The notes under the pieces: generated by a model
What the model was told of the DNA's origin: nothing
The model's input: the letters and a program-made list of their open reading frames with translations, nothing else
Databases searched by the model: none
NCBI GenBank assembly: GCA_028383305.1
Contig: JAOEVD010000002.1
Span: forward strand, 62,001 to 126,000
Source of the DNA: Candidatus Puniceispirillum sp.
Lineage (GTDB): Bacteria > Pseudomonadota > Alphaproteobacteria > Puniceispirillales > Puniceispirillaceae
Length of the DNA stretch: 64,000 nt
Reading direction: 5' to 3'
Made by a program: the position numbers and the translations under genes
Shown: positions 54,274 through 62,373 of the stretch, in pieces
Numbering within the stretch: position 1 is the stretch's first letter
How the letters are laid out: each line of letters begins with the position of its first letter

Positions 54274-55389
54274 TCAAAAAGGCAATTTGGAAACCACGGC
54301 ATCACGCACCATGCCATCGGGCGTATGAACCAGCAGGGTGGTCCCATAATCCCAATGGGTTTTATAGATCATCGACATGCCAATATTACACTTCAAACGC
54401 GGCGAATAGACTCCAGATGTAATCTGCCCAACTGGAACGCCATGCAGATCGGTCACTGGAAATGGTTTGCCGCATGGCGGCGCCTTATCGCCGCCAAAGC
54501 GGATCCCGCGAATCGATTGAACTGGCCCATCAGCGGCAATTTGGCGAAGTGCTGCACGGCCAATATAATTGATTTCATCACCAAGATGGCACAAACGCTC
54601 AAAGCCGCATTCCAGCGGATTATTGGCAAGGGTAAATTCATTGCCGTAAGACATCAGCCCGCCTTCGATACGCTCGATCAGGTTTGGACAGCCGGGCTTG
54701 ATGTTATAGGGCTGACCAGCATCCCAGATAAGACCCCAAAGTTCAGACCCCATTTCGCCGCCAGCAAGATAAATCTCAAAACCGCCCTGTTTGCTGTAAC
54801 CTGATCGCGCAATCAGCTGCCTTGTGCCAATAAGGTCAAACATGGCAAACCCAAAATAGGGCAATTGCTGTATCTGATCCCCGACCAGACTAGCCATTAA
54901 CTGGCCGGCCTTTGGCCCTTGAATGGCTAGCGGTGCGACATCAGCTTCATTGACAATCACATCAAGACCCGCGCCCACAGCAAGCCCCTTTGCCCATAGC
55001 AGAACATCCGAGTCGGCAATCGACAGCCAAAACCGGTTTTCAGCCAGTTTCAGCAGCACTGGATCATTCACCATGCCAGCATGCTCGTCGATCAGCGGAA
55101 CATAAAGCCCTTGCCCAACACGCGCTTGGCGAAGGTCGCGTGGCGTCATTAACTGAACCAGATGTGTCGCATCAGGCCCCGAAATTTCCACCTGCCTTTG
55201 GCAGGCAACATCCCAAATTTGAACATCTTGGCGAAGATGCCAGTAATCCTCTTCAACGGAGGCTGCGAAGGCTTTTGGCAACAGCATATGATTAACCACA
55301 CTGAACCCGCGAACGCCATGCTGTTCAACTTTGTCAGTATAAGGAGTGCGCCGGATACGCCGCGACATGTTGAGCCCTGATTCGCTCAC
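54274..55389 (-). CDS. dmdA: DmdA-like THF-dependent methyltransferase (DMSP demethylase family)
   Basis: DmdA transfers a methyl group from dimethylsulfoniopropionate to tetrahydrofolate. This GcvT-fold protein (up to 371 residues) has the N-terminal SRRIRRTPYTDKVEQHGV, IWDVACQRQVEISGPDATHLVQLMTPRDL, the folate-region IQGPKAGQLM, LIARSGYSKQGGFEIYL and GCPNLIERIEGGLMSYGNEF. These match what I recall of Pelagibacter DmdA closely. One visible difference is Tyr in SGYSKQGG where I recall Trp. No dmdB, dmdC or dmdD is in the window, so a related substrate is possible. Start: GTG 55389, or ATG 55368 with CAGGG upstream. Confidence 0.65.
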   Translation of the reverse strand: MSESGLNMSRRIRRTPYTDKVEQHGVRGFSVVNHMLLPKAFAASVEEDYWHLRQDVQIWDVACQRQVEISGPDATHLVQLMTPRDLRQARVGQGLYVPLIDEHAGMVNDPVLLKLAENRFWLSIADSDVLLWAKGLAVGAGLDVIVNEADVAPLAIQGPKAGQLMASLVGDQIQQLPYFGFAMFDLIGTRQLIARSGYSKQGGFEIYLAGGEMGSELWGLIWDAGQPYNIKPGCPNLIERIEGGLMSYGNEFTLANNPLECGFERLCHLGDEINYIGRAALRQIAADGPVQSIRGIRFGGDKAPPCGKPFPVTDLHGVPVGQITSGVYSPRLKCNIGMSMIYKTHWDYGTTLLVHTPDGMVRDAVVSKLPF

Positions 55390-55418
55390 CAGTTACGCCT
55401 CACTCATTGTTGTGATCA

Positions 55419-55766
55419 TTAAGCTGACCACCAGCATGAATAGCTATTGGGTGCCATGATGATGGGAATATGATAGCTGCTGTCTGGATCAGGTGTGGTA
55501 AAGCGCACCACGATTTTGTCGAGAATCTGCGCTCCTGACCTCGGTAAATCCGCTGTCTTGAAATAGGCACCGCTGGCAATCACCATTTCATATGATCGCC
55601 CACTGACAGCATCAAAGCCATGCGAAAATCGTCCATGGGCATCACTTTCGGCGGTGAATAGCGTTTCGCGCTGGCCATCATCACCAATCGACATCAGGCT
55701 AACCGCCACTGCGCCAGCATGGGTTCCATCGACTGCGTTCAAAAAGTGAGAAGATAAAACCGCCAT
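55419..55766 (-). CDS. Transthyretin-fold protein related to 5-hydroxyisourate hydrolase
   Basis: The 115-residue product has the TTR/HIUase layout: SSHFLNAVDGTHAG at the N-terminus (the conserved His is kept), AESDAHGRFSHGF (Arg kept), YEMVIASGAYFKTAD, and VVRFTTPDPDSSYHIPIIMAP (His kept). The C-terminal tetrapeptide is WWSA in place of the YRGS that marks true hydroxyisourate hydrolases, so a different substrate is likely. No other urate genes are nearby. AGGGAG precedes the ATG. It sits between the ThDP enzyme and the DmdA-like gene. Confidence 0.75.
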   Translation of the reverse strand: MAVLSSHFLNAVDGTHAGAVAVSLMSIGDDGQRETLFTAESDAHGRFSHGFDAVSGRSYEMVIASGAYFKTADLPRSGAQILDKIVVRFTTPDPDSSYHIPIIMAPNSYSCWWSA

Positions 55767-55786
55767 AATTTGCTCCCTGATCACGG

Positions 55787-57529
55787 TTATTCGATCGACG
55801 CTTTGTCGCGTTTTGATGTTGTCGCTAAAACAATCGGGCTGATAACACCCTTCACTTTGACATTCACACACGCCGTTTTGCCGCTTACCATGGCACGTTG
55901 CACCGCCGGAATAATGTCTTCGCGCCTTGTAACTAATTCACCATGCCCGCCAAGCCCCTCGAACATCGTGTGAAACGGAATATCACGGAAATCGGTGGCA
56001 TAATGCGTGCCGCTGGCAAATAGCCTTTCCTGTTGCTGCGAAATACAGTCAAGCCCGCCATTATTATCAATAACGACAACGATGGGACGATTTTCTTGGA
56101 AAGCAGCCTCAATCGACAAGCCTCCTGACAGAAAGGCACCATCGCCGCTGATCAGCACAACATTGCGGCTTGGATCAACATTTTTTGCCGATACTGCAAA
56201 CGATACGCCAACCCCCAAAAGGCTAAAGGTGCCCGGGTGCAAAATTCCACCAAGTTTTTTGCCCTGAAACCCGGCAATATTCACCGCAATTTCTGACCAG
56301 AAATGCGTGTTGCCACCATCGATCACCAGCCAATCGCCGTCACCCATCGCGCCCTGCACATCAAGGGCTAATTGCAAGGGGTGAATACGACCCTCAAATG
56401 CTGGCTGTGCTGTTTCACTATCAAGATCGGCAAGCATCTTATCAACCCATGCCGCGCGCCATTTTCGGTTCAAATCATACCAATCGCGGGGCAGGCGGAA
56501 ATCGGGATTCTGCCGATGCGTAACCAAGGTTTCCAGAAACGCCGCCGGATCACATAACAAAGCAAAATCAGCCGCGCGGTTAAACTCTATTTCTTCGTGT
56601 GATCCATTGACACATACCAGTTCAGCACTTGACGGAAATAATGGCGGATTACCAAAATTCATCTGATTATCAAGTCGGCCACCAATCATCAGCACCAGAT
56701 CAGCGTCACGAAACGCATCGGCGGAAGGATGATATTGATGAATATCGGCTAGCCCCATATAGGCTTCGCATTCTTCGCCAAGTAATTTTTGATGATAGGG
56801 GATGTTAAACACCGGAATGCCAAGCAGACGACCAGCTTCCTCAAGCTTTGCCTCGGCTTTGGCCCACCAAACACCATGTCCGCCAATCAGAACCGGCCGT
56901 TTGGCAGCATTGAGCTTTTGCAGCAGCTGCTGAAGGCGAGCTGGTTCTGGCCATGCGCGCGCTGGCTGTTGCATGCCCAGATCAAATGGCCGCTCTTCAC
57001 GGCCAGCATCTTCGGCAAAATGGGAAAACATAATATCAACAGGAAGGCTTAGGTGAACCGCCCCGGGATAGCCGTTAGTGGCAATCTTGACGGCGCGGTC
57101 AACAAACTCATTGATGCGCTCGCCATCGGTTATGGTGGCGCTATATTTCGTCAGCGGCGCGGCGATTGCAACATCGTCAATTTCTTTGAATCCGCCTGCA
57201 CCTTGACGTTTCAGCGTGCTGGATCCAGTGACAAAAATCACTGGTGAACGTTCGCCCCAAGCCTCCATCATTGCTGGCACGGCATTCGCAAATCCCTCTG
57301 GCCCGACAAGACAAACTGCAGGTTTACGCGTGATCCGCGTATGGCCATCGGCGAAATGTCCAGCCACCTGTTCATGCGGGCAGTTGATCACCTTCATCTG
57401 GCATTCCATAAACCCTTCAAGCGCAGGATTGCAAAACCCGCCTGACAGGGTGAACACATGTTCAATGCCCTTTTCCTGCAAGGCACGCGCAAGCAATGCG
57501 CCGCCCCGTATCTTTTCGGGTGGTTTCAT
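55787..57529 (-). CDS. Thiamine diphosphate-dependent enzyme (acetolactate synthase/decarboxylase-like)
   Basis: The 580-residue protein has three domains. The N-terminal Pyr domain carries the presumed catalytic Glu in INCPHEQVAGHFADGH (about residue 52), so it is not glyoxylate carboligase, which lacks this Glu. The central domain includes VLIGGHGVWW. The C-terminal PP domain has the ThDP/Mg motif SGDGAFLSGG ... VIDNNGG. Members decarboxylate 2-oxoacids or join them to another carbonyl; the substrate is unknown. It starts within the stop of the FMN dehydrogenase (ATGA), which suggests it acts on the oxoacid that enzyme makes. Confidence 0.85.
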   Translation of the reverse strand: MKPPEKIRGGALLARALQEKGIEHVFTLSGGFCNPALEGFMECQMKVINCPHEQVAGHFADGHTRITRKPAVCLVGPEGFANAVPAMMEAWGERSPVIFVTGSSTLKRQGAGGFKEIDDVAIAAPLTKYSATITDGERINEFVDRAVKIATNGYPGAVHLSLPVDIMFSHFAEDAGREERPFDLGMQQPARAWPEPARLQQLLQKLNAAKRPVLIGGHGVWWAKAEAKLEEAGRLLGIPVFNIPYHQKLLGEECEAYMGLADIHQYHPSADAFRDADLVLMIGGRLDNQMNFGNPPLFPSSAELVCVNGSHEEIEFNRAADFALLCDPAAFLETLVTHRQNPDFRLPRDWYDLNRKWRAAWVDKMLADLDSETAQPAFEGRIHPLQLALDVQGAMGDGDWLVIDGGNTHFWSEIAVNIAGFQGKKLGGILHPGTFSLLGVGVSFAVSAKNVDPSRNVVLISGDGAFLSGGLSIEAAFQENRPIVVVIDNNGGLDCISQQQERLFASGTHYATDFRDIPFHTMFEGLGGHGELVTRREDIIPAVQRAMVSGKTACVNVKVKGVISPIVLATTSKRDKASIE

Positions 57530-58704
57530 TCGGCAGCCCTTTCCAGCATCGTTCGCAACATTAATGTTTCATAATTGCCGGCTAAATTCGCAGTGCCCAG
57601 TTCGGCAATATTTCGGCACCCAAGCAAACCCATCACTGCGCTTGCTTCGGCCTCGATCAAATCCAGAATTTGCCCTAGACCAGCCGCGCCGCCTGCTCCA
57701 AGACCATACATCACACTGCGACCCAGCATGACGAAATCTGCCCCAGCAGCCAGCGCCTTAATGACATGTTCGCCATTGCGGATACCGCCATCAAAAATTA
57801 ATGGAAACCCGCCACCAACTTGATTACGGATTTCGACAAGCGAGTCAATTGCCACCGGCGCGGCATTAAGCTGGCGGCCGCCATGGTTTGACACATAGAT
57901 GGCATCAGCTCCGATTGTCTTTATGCGTAACGCATCCTCAACCGATTGCACCCCTTTGACCACCAGCTTGCCCGGCCAGCGGTCACGCAAAGTGGCAAGA
58001 AAATTCCAGTCGGCACCGGCGCGGCCGGCATTCCGCACAAAGGTTGTCTTCTGGCTTGATGTGGCATAGTTCATCGGTTGCGGCATTTGATGCCGGATCG
58101 CGTGAAGCGCGGTTTCAAGTGACCATTGGGGATGGCTGACAAAATCCCATATCTGTGATGCGCCCCAGCTCATTGGAAAAGAAAACCCGTTGCGTTTATC
58201 GCGTGTCCGCACCGAAGGGATTGGCACATCAACAGTCAGGATCAGCACTTTATAATTGGCGGCAATGGCGCGGTCGATCAATTCATCAACAAACACGTTT
58301 GACTGATCGGCATAAAGTTGAAACCAGGCGTTACCCTCGGCCAGCTCGATTGCCTGCTCAAGTGCCATTGACGATGCTGTTGACACACATAGTGGAATGC
58401 GCCGCTTTGCCGCTTCGCGCGCCAGGCTGAAATCAGCCCTTGGCCATGCCAGCGCACACATGCCCATTGGCGCGACTCCGAACGGAAGCCCTGTTTCCTG
58501 TCCAAGAATAGACGTCGACATTGCGCGTTCGGAAACATCAATCAGAACGCGGGGCATCAATCTGATATGATCAATCATCGCCGAATTGAGATCACGCAAT
58601 GATTCATCGCCCGATGCGCCATCGATAAAATCAAACATCATGCGTGGCAGACGCCGTTTTGCGACTTGCCGTGCCTCAGCTACAGAAAATAGTTTTTTGC
58701 TCAA
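57526..58704 (-). CDS. FMN-dependent alpha-hydroxyacid dehydrogenase/oxidase
   Basis: This is a TIM-barrel flavoenzyme of the lactate/mandelate/glycolate family, 392 residues, oxidising L-2-hydroxyacids to 2-oxoacids. Visible motifs are RLPRMMFDFIDGASGDE (about 18-34), PFGVAPMGMCALAWP, WFQLYADQSN, LILTVDVPIPSVRTRDKRNGF and the catalytic SNHGGRQLNAAP with His and Arg (about residue 280). The phosphate site FDGGIRNGEHVIKALAAGADFVMLGR is intact. It is the first gene of the leftward five-gene operon. The substrate is not predictable from sequence. Confidence 0.9.
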   Translation of the reverse strand: MSKKLFSVAEARQVAKRRLPRMMFDFIDGASGDESLRDLNSAMIDHIRLMPRVLIDVSERAMSTSILGQETGLPFGVAPMGMCALAWPRADFSLAREAAKRRIPLCVSTASSMALEQAIELAEGNAWFQLYADQSNVFVDELIDRAIAANYKVLILTVDVPIPSVRTRDKRNGFSFPMSWGASQIWDFVSHPQWSLETALHAIRHQMPQPMNYATSSQKTTFVRNAGRAGADWNFLATLRDRWPGKLVVKGVQSVEDALRIKTIGADAIYVSNHGGRQLNAAPVAIDSLVEIRNQVGGGFPLIFDGGIRNGEHVIKALAAGADFVMLGRSVMYGLGAGGAAGLGQILDLIEAEASAVMGLLGCRNIAELGTANLAGNYETLMLRTMLERAAE

Positions 58705-58745
58705 TCCCTACCCCAGTCGATGCTATGCGTAAACGCTATCAGTCG

Positions 58746-58760
58746 GCTTAATCATTAAGC
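58746..58760. promoter_or_regulatory. Perfect palindrome between the divergent hydroxyacid operon and lysR
   Basis: GCTTAATCATTAAGC is a perfect 7-1-7 inverted repeat in the 116-bp divergent spacer. It has the size and shape of a LysR-type recognition site and is placed to control both directions. Confidence 0.5.
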
Positions 58761-58820
58761 AAATATAATTATTGGATGAATTGATAGAAAAAAGGTATGA
58801 TTAATTAAAAAGGGGATAAC

Positions 58821-59735
58821 ATGAATTTTCGCCAACTCAAGGCCTTTAACGCTGTAATGCAAACTGGTTCGATTACTGGTGCAGCAAAGCAAATGCTGGT
58901 CTCGCAACCAAGTGTCACGCGGCTCATTCACGACCTTGAGTTAAATCTTGGTTTTGCCCTTTTTGTTCGTCAGGGGCGTGGCATTATTGCAACTGTCGAG
59001 GCACGACGCTTTCATTTGGCGGTTGAAAGCACGTTCCTCAATATTGAGCGGCTCGATGATCTGGCAGCCTCAATTCGCAAAAAGGCGGTTGGCAAGATTT
59101 CCATCGGTGTTATTCCAACATTTTCGACATCGCTTTTGCCGCAGGTTCTTGGCCAGATGCGGCGGCAGGATGACACGACCCATTCGATCATATACACGCA
59201 CAATACACCGGCCATTGTCGACGCGATCCGGCTGCAGCAATTTGACCTTGGCATTGTCTCGCGTTCGCCGCCTTATGTTGGCGTGGATATTCTTTACCAG
59301 ACCATGGTGAATTATGTCGCTTTAATCCCTGAGGATCATATTCTAGCAAAATCACCAGACCCGATCGATTTAAGGGACGTTGCCGGACAGTTGGAATTTG
59401 TGACATTTGGCAGTGTCTATCCGCTTGAAATGCAAGGCATGGATGCCAGCCTTGCCGAAAAATTCCAGAGCAATGCGCGCTATAGTGTCGCCAATGTTCT
59501 GGCTGGTGCTGCGCTGGTTCGTGAGGCGGGTGTTCCGGCTATTGTTGATCCATTTTCGGCGCGCATGTCGGTTGCGTCAGGCGGCGTTATGATCCGGCCG
59601 ATTGTGCAGAATATGCAATATCACATTGCGATCATCACGCGCGGCATTGACATGATGACTAAGGAAACCAGACAATTGGCAGACATCATAATCACAGCTT
59701 TCAAAAATGACCCGATTATCAAATCTGCACCTTAG
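58821..59735 (+). CDS. LysR-family transcriptional regulator
   Basis: The 304-residue protein has the N-terminal LysR winged helix (MNFRQLKAFNAVMQTGSITGAAKQMLVSQPSVTRLIHDLELNLG) and a periplasmic-binding-protein-like effector domain (from about residue 90, GKISIGVIPTFSTSLLPQVLGQM). AAAAAGGGG precedes the ATG. It is divergent from the FMN dehydrogenase operon and shares stop-codon bases with mttB, so it is probably the local regulator of both operons, responding to the catabolised compound or an intermediate. Confidence 0.92.
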   Translation: MNFRQLKAFNAVMQTGSITGAAKQMLVSQPSVTRLIHDLELNLGFALFVRQGRGIIATVEARRFHLAVESTFLNIERLDDLAASIRKKAVGKISIGVIPTFSTSLLPQVLGQMRRQDDTTHSIIYTHNTPAIVDAIRLQQFDLGIVSRSPPYVGVDILYQTMVNYVALIPEDHILAKSPDPIDLRDVAGQLEFVTFGSVYPLEMQGMDASLAEKFQSNARYSVANVLAGAALVREAGVPAIVDPFSARMSVASGGVMIRPIVQNMQYHIAIITRGIDMMTKETRQLADIIITAFKNDPIIKSAP

Positions 59736-61285
59736 GTTTGATCTCTTGGCGGCAGCAAAATAGGAAGTGTCTTGCGTAATATCATTTCACTTTCGGCATC
59801 AATATAGGTCGGGTGATGATCGTCAAGAATCATCTTGACCCGATCATGTGCATGATCGCGAATATCAGGGCTGCCTGCTTCTTCCCATGCCTCTATGCCC
59901 AGACGATCAACAGTTTTTAGATATAGAAAATCTGAATGCATCCGCGCATAGGTTTCTGGCTCGCCAAGAAAATGACCAACGCCGCACGCCACCCGATCAA
60001 TCGATTCCAGGACAATTGTTTCGGGCGATACGGTAACAGTGCTGCTGGCGCGCAGAATGCTTCCCAGCATGTCATTATCAATAACCAGTGCTGCAAGCGA
60101 CAGCCCCATTAGGCCAGCCTGTGCACCGCAGGCCTGCGTGATGATATTGGCGCCTGCGTGAACTGTCTGTGCGACGTTCAAGCATTTTTCATAACCGCTT
60201 TGCGCGTCAGGGCTTTTACTATCGGTCGCCCCCGCGATTGTTGATGAGGGAAGCTGGTAAAAGCGTGCCATCTGAATGGTGGCTGCGGTCAGCAAGGCCT
60301 GTTCTCCACTGCCACCAGCCATGCCGCCGGTTCGCAAATCGGTAATCATCGGACGTGGGCCAAAAACCGCGTGTGCCGCCGGATTAACCAACCAGGCAAT
60401 CACCATTCCTGCTAGAGTTTCGGCAATTGTTTGCGTTACACAGCCGGCAATTGTGACTGGGCTTGAGGCACCTAGCTGGCCAAAACAATTGACCATCACC
60501 GGAATGCCGCTGCGTACCGCTTCGACCATCACATCAAGCGCAATTGGATCAAACCGCAATGGTGGCACAACATGGTTAACATTCAGCGACAGGAACGGCT
60601 TGTCACGAAACGCCTTTTTAGATCCGGCAATTTGATAGCAGATGGTTGCAATATCCCGTACCGATTCTGGTGACGAGGCGCTGGTAAAAACATGCTTCGC
60701 CGTTCCAGCAAGACAGGCAAAGGCAGTATTCACATCAAGATGACGTGCATCTGGCATGTCTCGGGCAACAACTGGACGGCTGAAGAAATGAACATGATCA
60801 AGCCGGTCAACAAGCCGTGCTGCATCATAAAGATCAACGAGATTGGATTCGCGATATTTGCCAAGCCCCGCATCAAAGATCAATGGTGATGCCCCACCGG
60901 TGCCAACATGAACCGCCCCAGACGAAAGTGTCATGTCATGATCACCGGCGCGCCCATAGAGCGTGATATCGCGCCGCAAACCAGCAAGCGCAGCCGTCAC
61001 CAAATCTGGTGAAAATAATAATCGTCCACGCGAATCAATCTGGCCGCCAGCGGCCACAACAAGATCAACAACAATTGACGAAGCTTCGCCAAGGCCGGTA
61101 TTTGCAAGCACTGCCAAGGCCGCCTCATGAATCGCGACCATATCATTGTCATGCAAGGGGCCATTGCCTCGACCGAAACCAATAATGCGTTTTTCATCAA
61201 GACTTTCGATAGAGTTATCAGCAGCGTTCTTATCCCGCCTGATGCGCCCTGTTCTTGATCGACCCGATCCTTCACCCCGTCTCAT
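59732..61285 (-). CDS. MttB-family (trimethylamine methyltransferase-like) protein, non-pyrrolysine
   Basis: The 517-residue product has the MttB superfamily pattern: HEAALAVLANTGLGEASSIVVDLVVAAGGQID near the N-terminus, VHVGTGGASPLIFD, the barrel strands around LSLNVNHVVPPLRFD, and the C-terminal HFLGEPETYARMHSDFLY ... WEEAGSPDIRDHA. Non-Pyl members (such as MtgB on glycine betaine) demethylate quaternary amines with a corrinoid partner. No in-frame TAG interrupts it and no corrinoid-protein gene is in the window. It overlaps the S51-type gene by ATGA and its stop shares bases with the lysR stop. Confidence 0.85.
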   Translation of the reverse strand: MRRGEGSGRSRTGRIRRDKNAADNSIESLDEKRIIGFGRGNGPLHDNDMVAIHEAALAVLANTGLGEASSIVVDLVVAAGGQIDSRGRLLFSPDLVTAALAGLRRDITLYGRAGDHDMTLSSGAVHVGTGGASPLIFDAGLGKYRESNLVDLYDAARLVDRLDHVHFFSRPVVARDMPDARHLDVNTAFACLAGTAKHVFTSASSPESVRDIATICYQIAGSKKAFRDKPFLSLNVNHVVPPLRFDPIALDVMVEAVRSGIPVMVNCFGQLGASSPVTIAGCVTQTIAETLAGMVIAWLVNPAAHAVFGPRPMITDLRTGGMAGGSGEQALLTAATIQMARFYQLPSSTIAGATDSKSPDAQSGYEKCLNVAQTVHAGANIITQACGAQAGLMGLSLAALVIDNDMLGSILRASSTVTVSPETIVLESIDRVACGVGHFLGEPETYARMHSDFLYLKTVDRLGIEAWEEAGSPDIRDHAHDRVKMILDDHHPTYIDAESEMILRKTLPILLPPRDQT

Positions 61286-62040
61286 ATGCCTGCATCCCCG
61301 TTTGTTGATCCCATTCCAAGCCTGTGACCGCGCATAAGCGGCTGATGGGTGTTTATGTCACCATCTGGTACCAGCAGATAAGCCGACCCGCTGCTGCGGG
61401 CACGCACAATCTCGGCAACAACACCGTTTATAATATGCACGCCAATACCATCATCAATGGCGATTCCCGATTGTAGTTGCCGACTGGCAATTGCCATTTC
61501 AAAGACCTGTTTTCGGGCTGGCTCGCTGCTGAAATGCGGGCAGGCACTTCCCGCAATAAGGCCAAGCCCCTTATGCTGTTCAAACTGCGGTTCAAAACAA
61601 TCATCTTTGGTTTTCAACAGCAAATCGGAAAACCAACAAATCCCTCCGGCGCTAACGCCTGATGCGACAAGTCCCTTTTGCACCGCCGCTACCAATAAAT
61701 CGGTGATACCTGTGTTGCGCCAATGTGACAGCATTGCTGTTGTTTTTCCCCCGCCAACATATAGAATATCGAGATCCTGCAAAAAATCCTGCGCCATCGC
61801 CGCATCTGCCGTTATTGGCAAATGCGTTGTTCGCGCACAGCCCACGAACCGCGCGTAAAAAGCCGCTAGGCGATCCGCCCGATCATTATTGGCGTGTCCG
61901 ATATAGCCGATTTTCAATTTGGCAACGGGCCCAACTAGTGCAAGCAGGCGATCTTCAAGCAGTGCATCACGACCATCACCATCTTGCGAATGGGTAAAAC
62001 CTCCGCCGCCAACAACAAATACCTGAATCAGCCCACTCAT
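61282..62040 (-). CDS. Peptidase S51 (dipeptidase E)-like protein
   Basis: The 252-residue product starts IQVFVVGGGGFT, continues with IGYIGHANNDRADRLAAFYARF, has LDILYVGGGKTTAML and the nucleophile motif ASGVSAGGICWFSD (Ser about residue 125), followed by GLGLIAGSACPHFSSEPARK. Family members cleave Asp-X dipeptides or related amide bonds. Coupling to mttB suggests it may release a methylated amine or acid from a conjugate; this is inference. The ATG at MSGLIQVF with GGAAAG upstream is chosen; the frame extends 43 codons further. Confidence 0.8.
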   Translation of the reverse strand: MSGLIQVFVVGGGGFTHSQDGDGRDALLEDRLLALVGPVAKLKIGYIGHANNDRADRLAAFYARFVGCARTTHLPITADAAMAQDFLQDLDILYVGGGKTTAMLSHWRNTGITDLLVAAVQKGLVASGVSAGGICWFSDLLLKTKDDCFEPQFEQHKGLGLIAGSACPHFSSEPARKQVFEMAIASRQLQSGIAIDDGIGVHIINGVVAEIVRARSSGSAYLLVPDGDINTHQPLMRGHRLGMGSTNGDAGI

Positions 62041-62200
62041 ATCACTTTCCAAAATCTGGCCATGATTTCCGTTATCCGGCAGCTTTGGCGTCGCGTTGCG
62101 CCTTTCGCTTTGGTTGCCGTTTCGTCTTGCAAACAACATCAGTCTGAGCAGTTTTTTCTGAATAGGCAATGCGAATTAAAAAATATAACCTATACGTTAT

Positions 62201-62218
62201 GCAAATGTATTTATTTGC
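62201..62218. promoter_or_regulatory. Inverted repeat GCAAAT-N6-ATTTGC upstream of dctP
   Basis: A perfect 6-bp inverted repeat with a 6-bp spacer lies about 160 bp before both divergent start codons. It could be an operator for the transporter or the S51/mttB operon. It is not the same sequence as the lysR palindrome. Confidence 0.35.
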
Positions 62219-62304
62219 AAATTATATTTGTTATCAATTCTTGTTAAACCCATACTTAGATTCAAAAAATTGGGTAAAACAAGAGTCTGTTGGCCGACTG
62301 ATTT

Positions 62305-62318
62305 TTTGAATATTCAAA
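62305..62318. promoter_or_regulatory. Perfect 14-bp palindrome TTTGAATATTCAAA upstream of dctP
   Basis: The palindrome is complete and ends 55 bp before the dctP ATG, a typical repressor position. The binding protein is unknown. Confidence 0.4.
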
Positions 62319-62373
62319 TGCAAATCACTGATCTAATTGGATTATAAAGGGACTGCATTAAGAGGAGGAATAA

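Larger units (their letters stand above)
62041..62373. other. Divergent control region between the S51/mttB operon and the TRAP genes
   Basis: No gene is supported in this 333-bp AT-rich region. It contains two inverted repeats, listed separately, and a strong AGAGGAGG Shine-Dalgarno for dctP at 62360-62367. Its left part up to 62169 is an upstream extension of the S51-type frame. Confidence 0.5.

Noticed and set aside
59732..61285. Pyrrolysine-containing MttB
   Set aside because: The frame has no in-frame TAG and is continuous at normal length, so it belongs to the non-Pyl branch.
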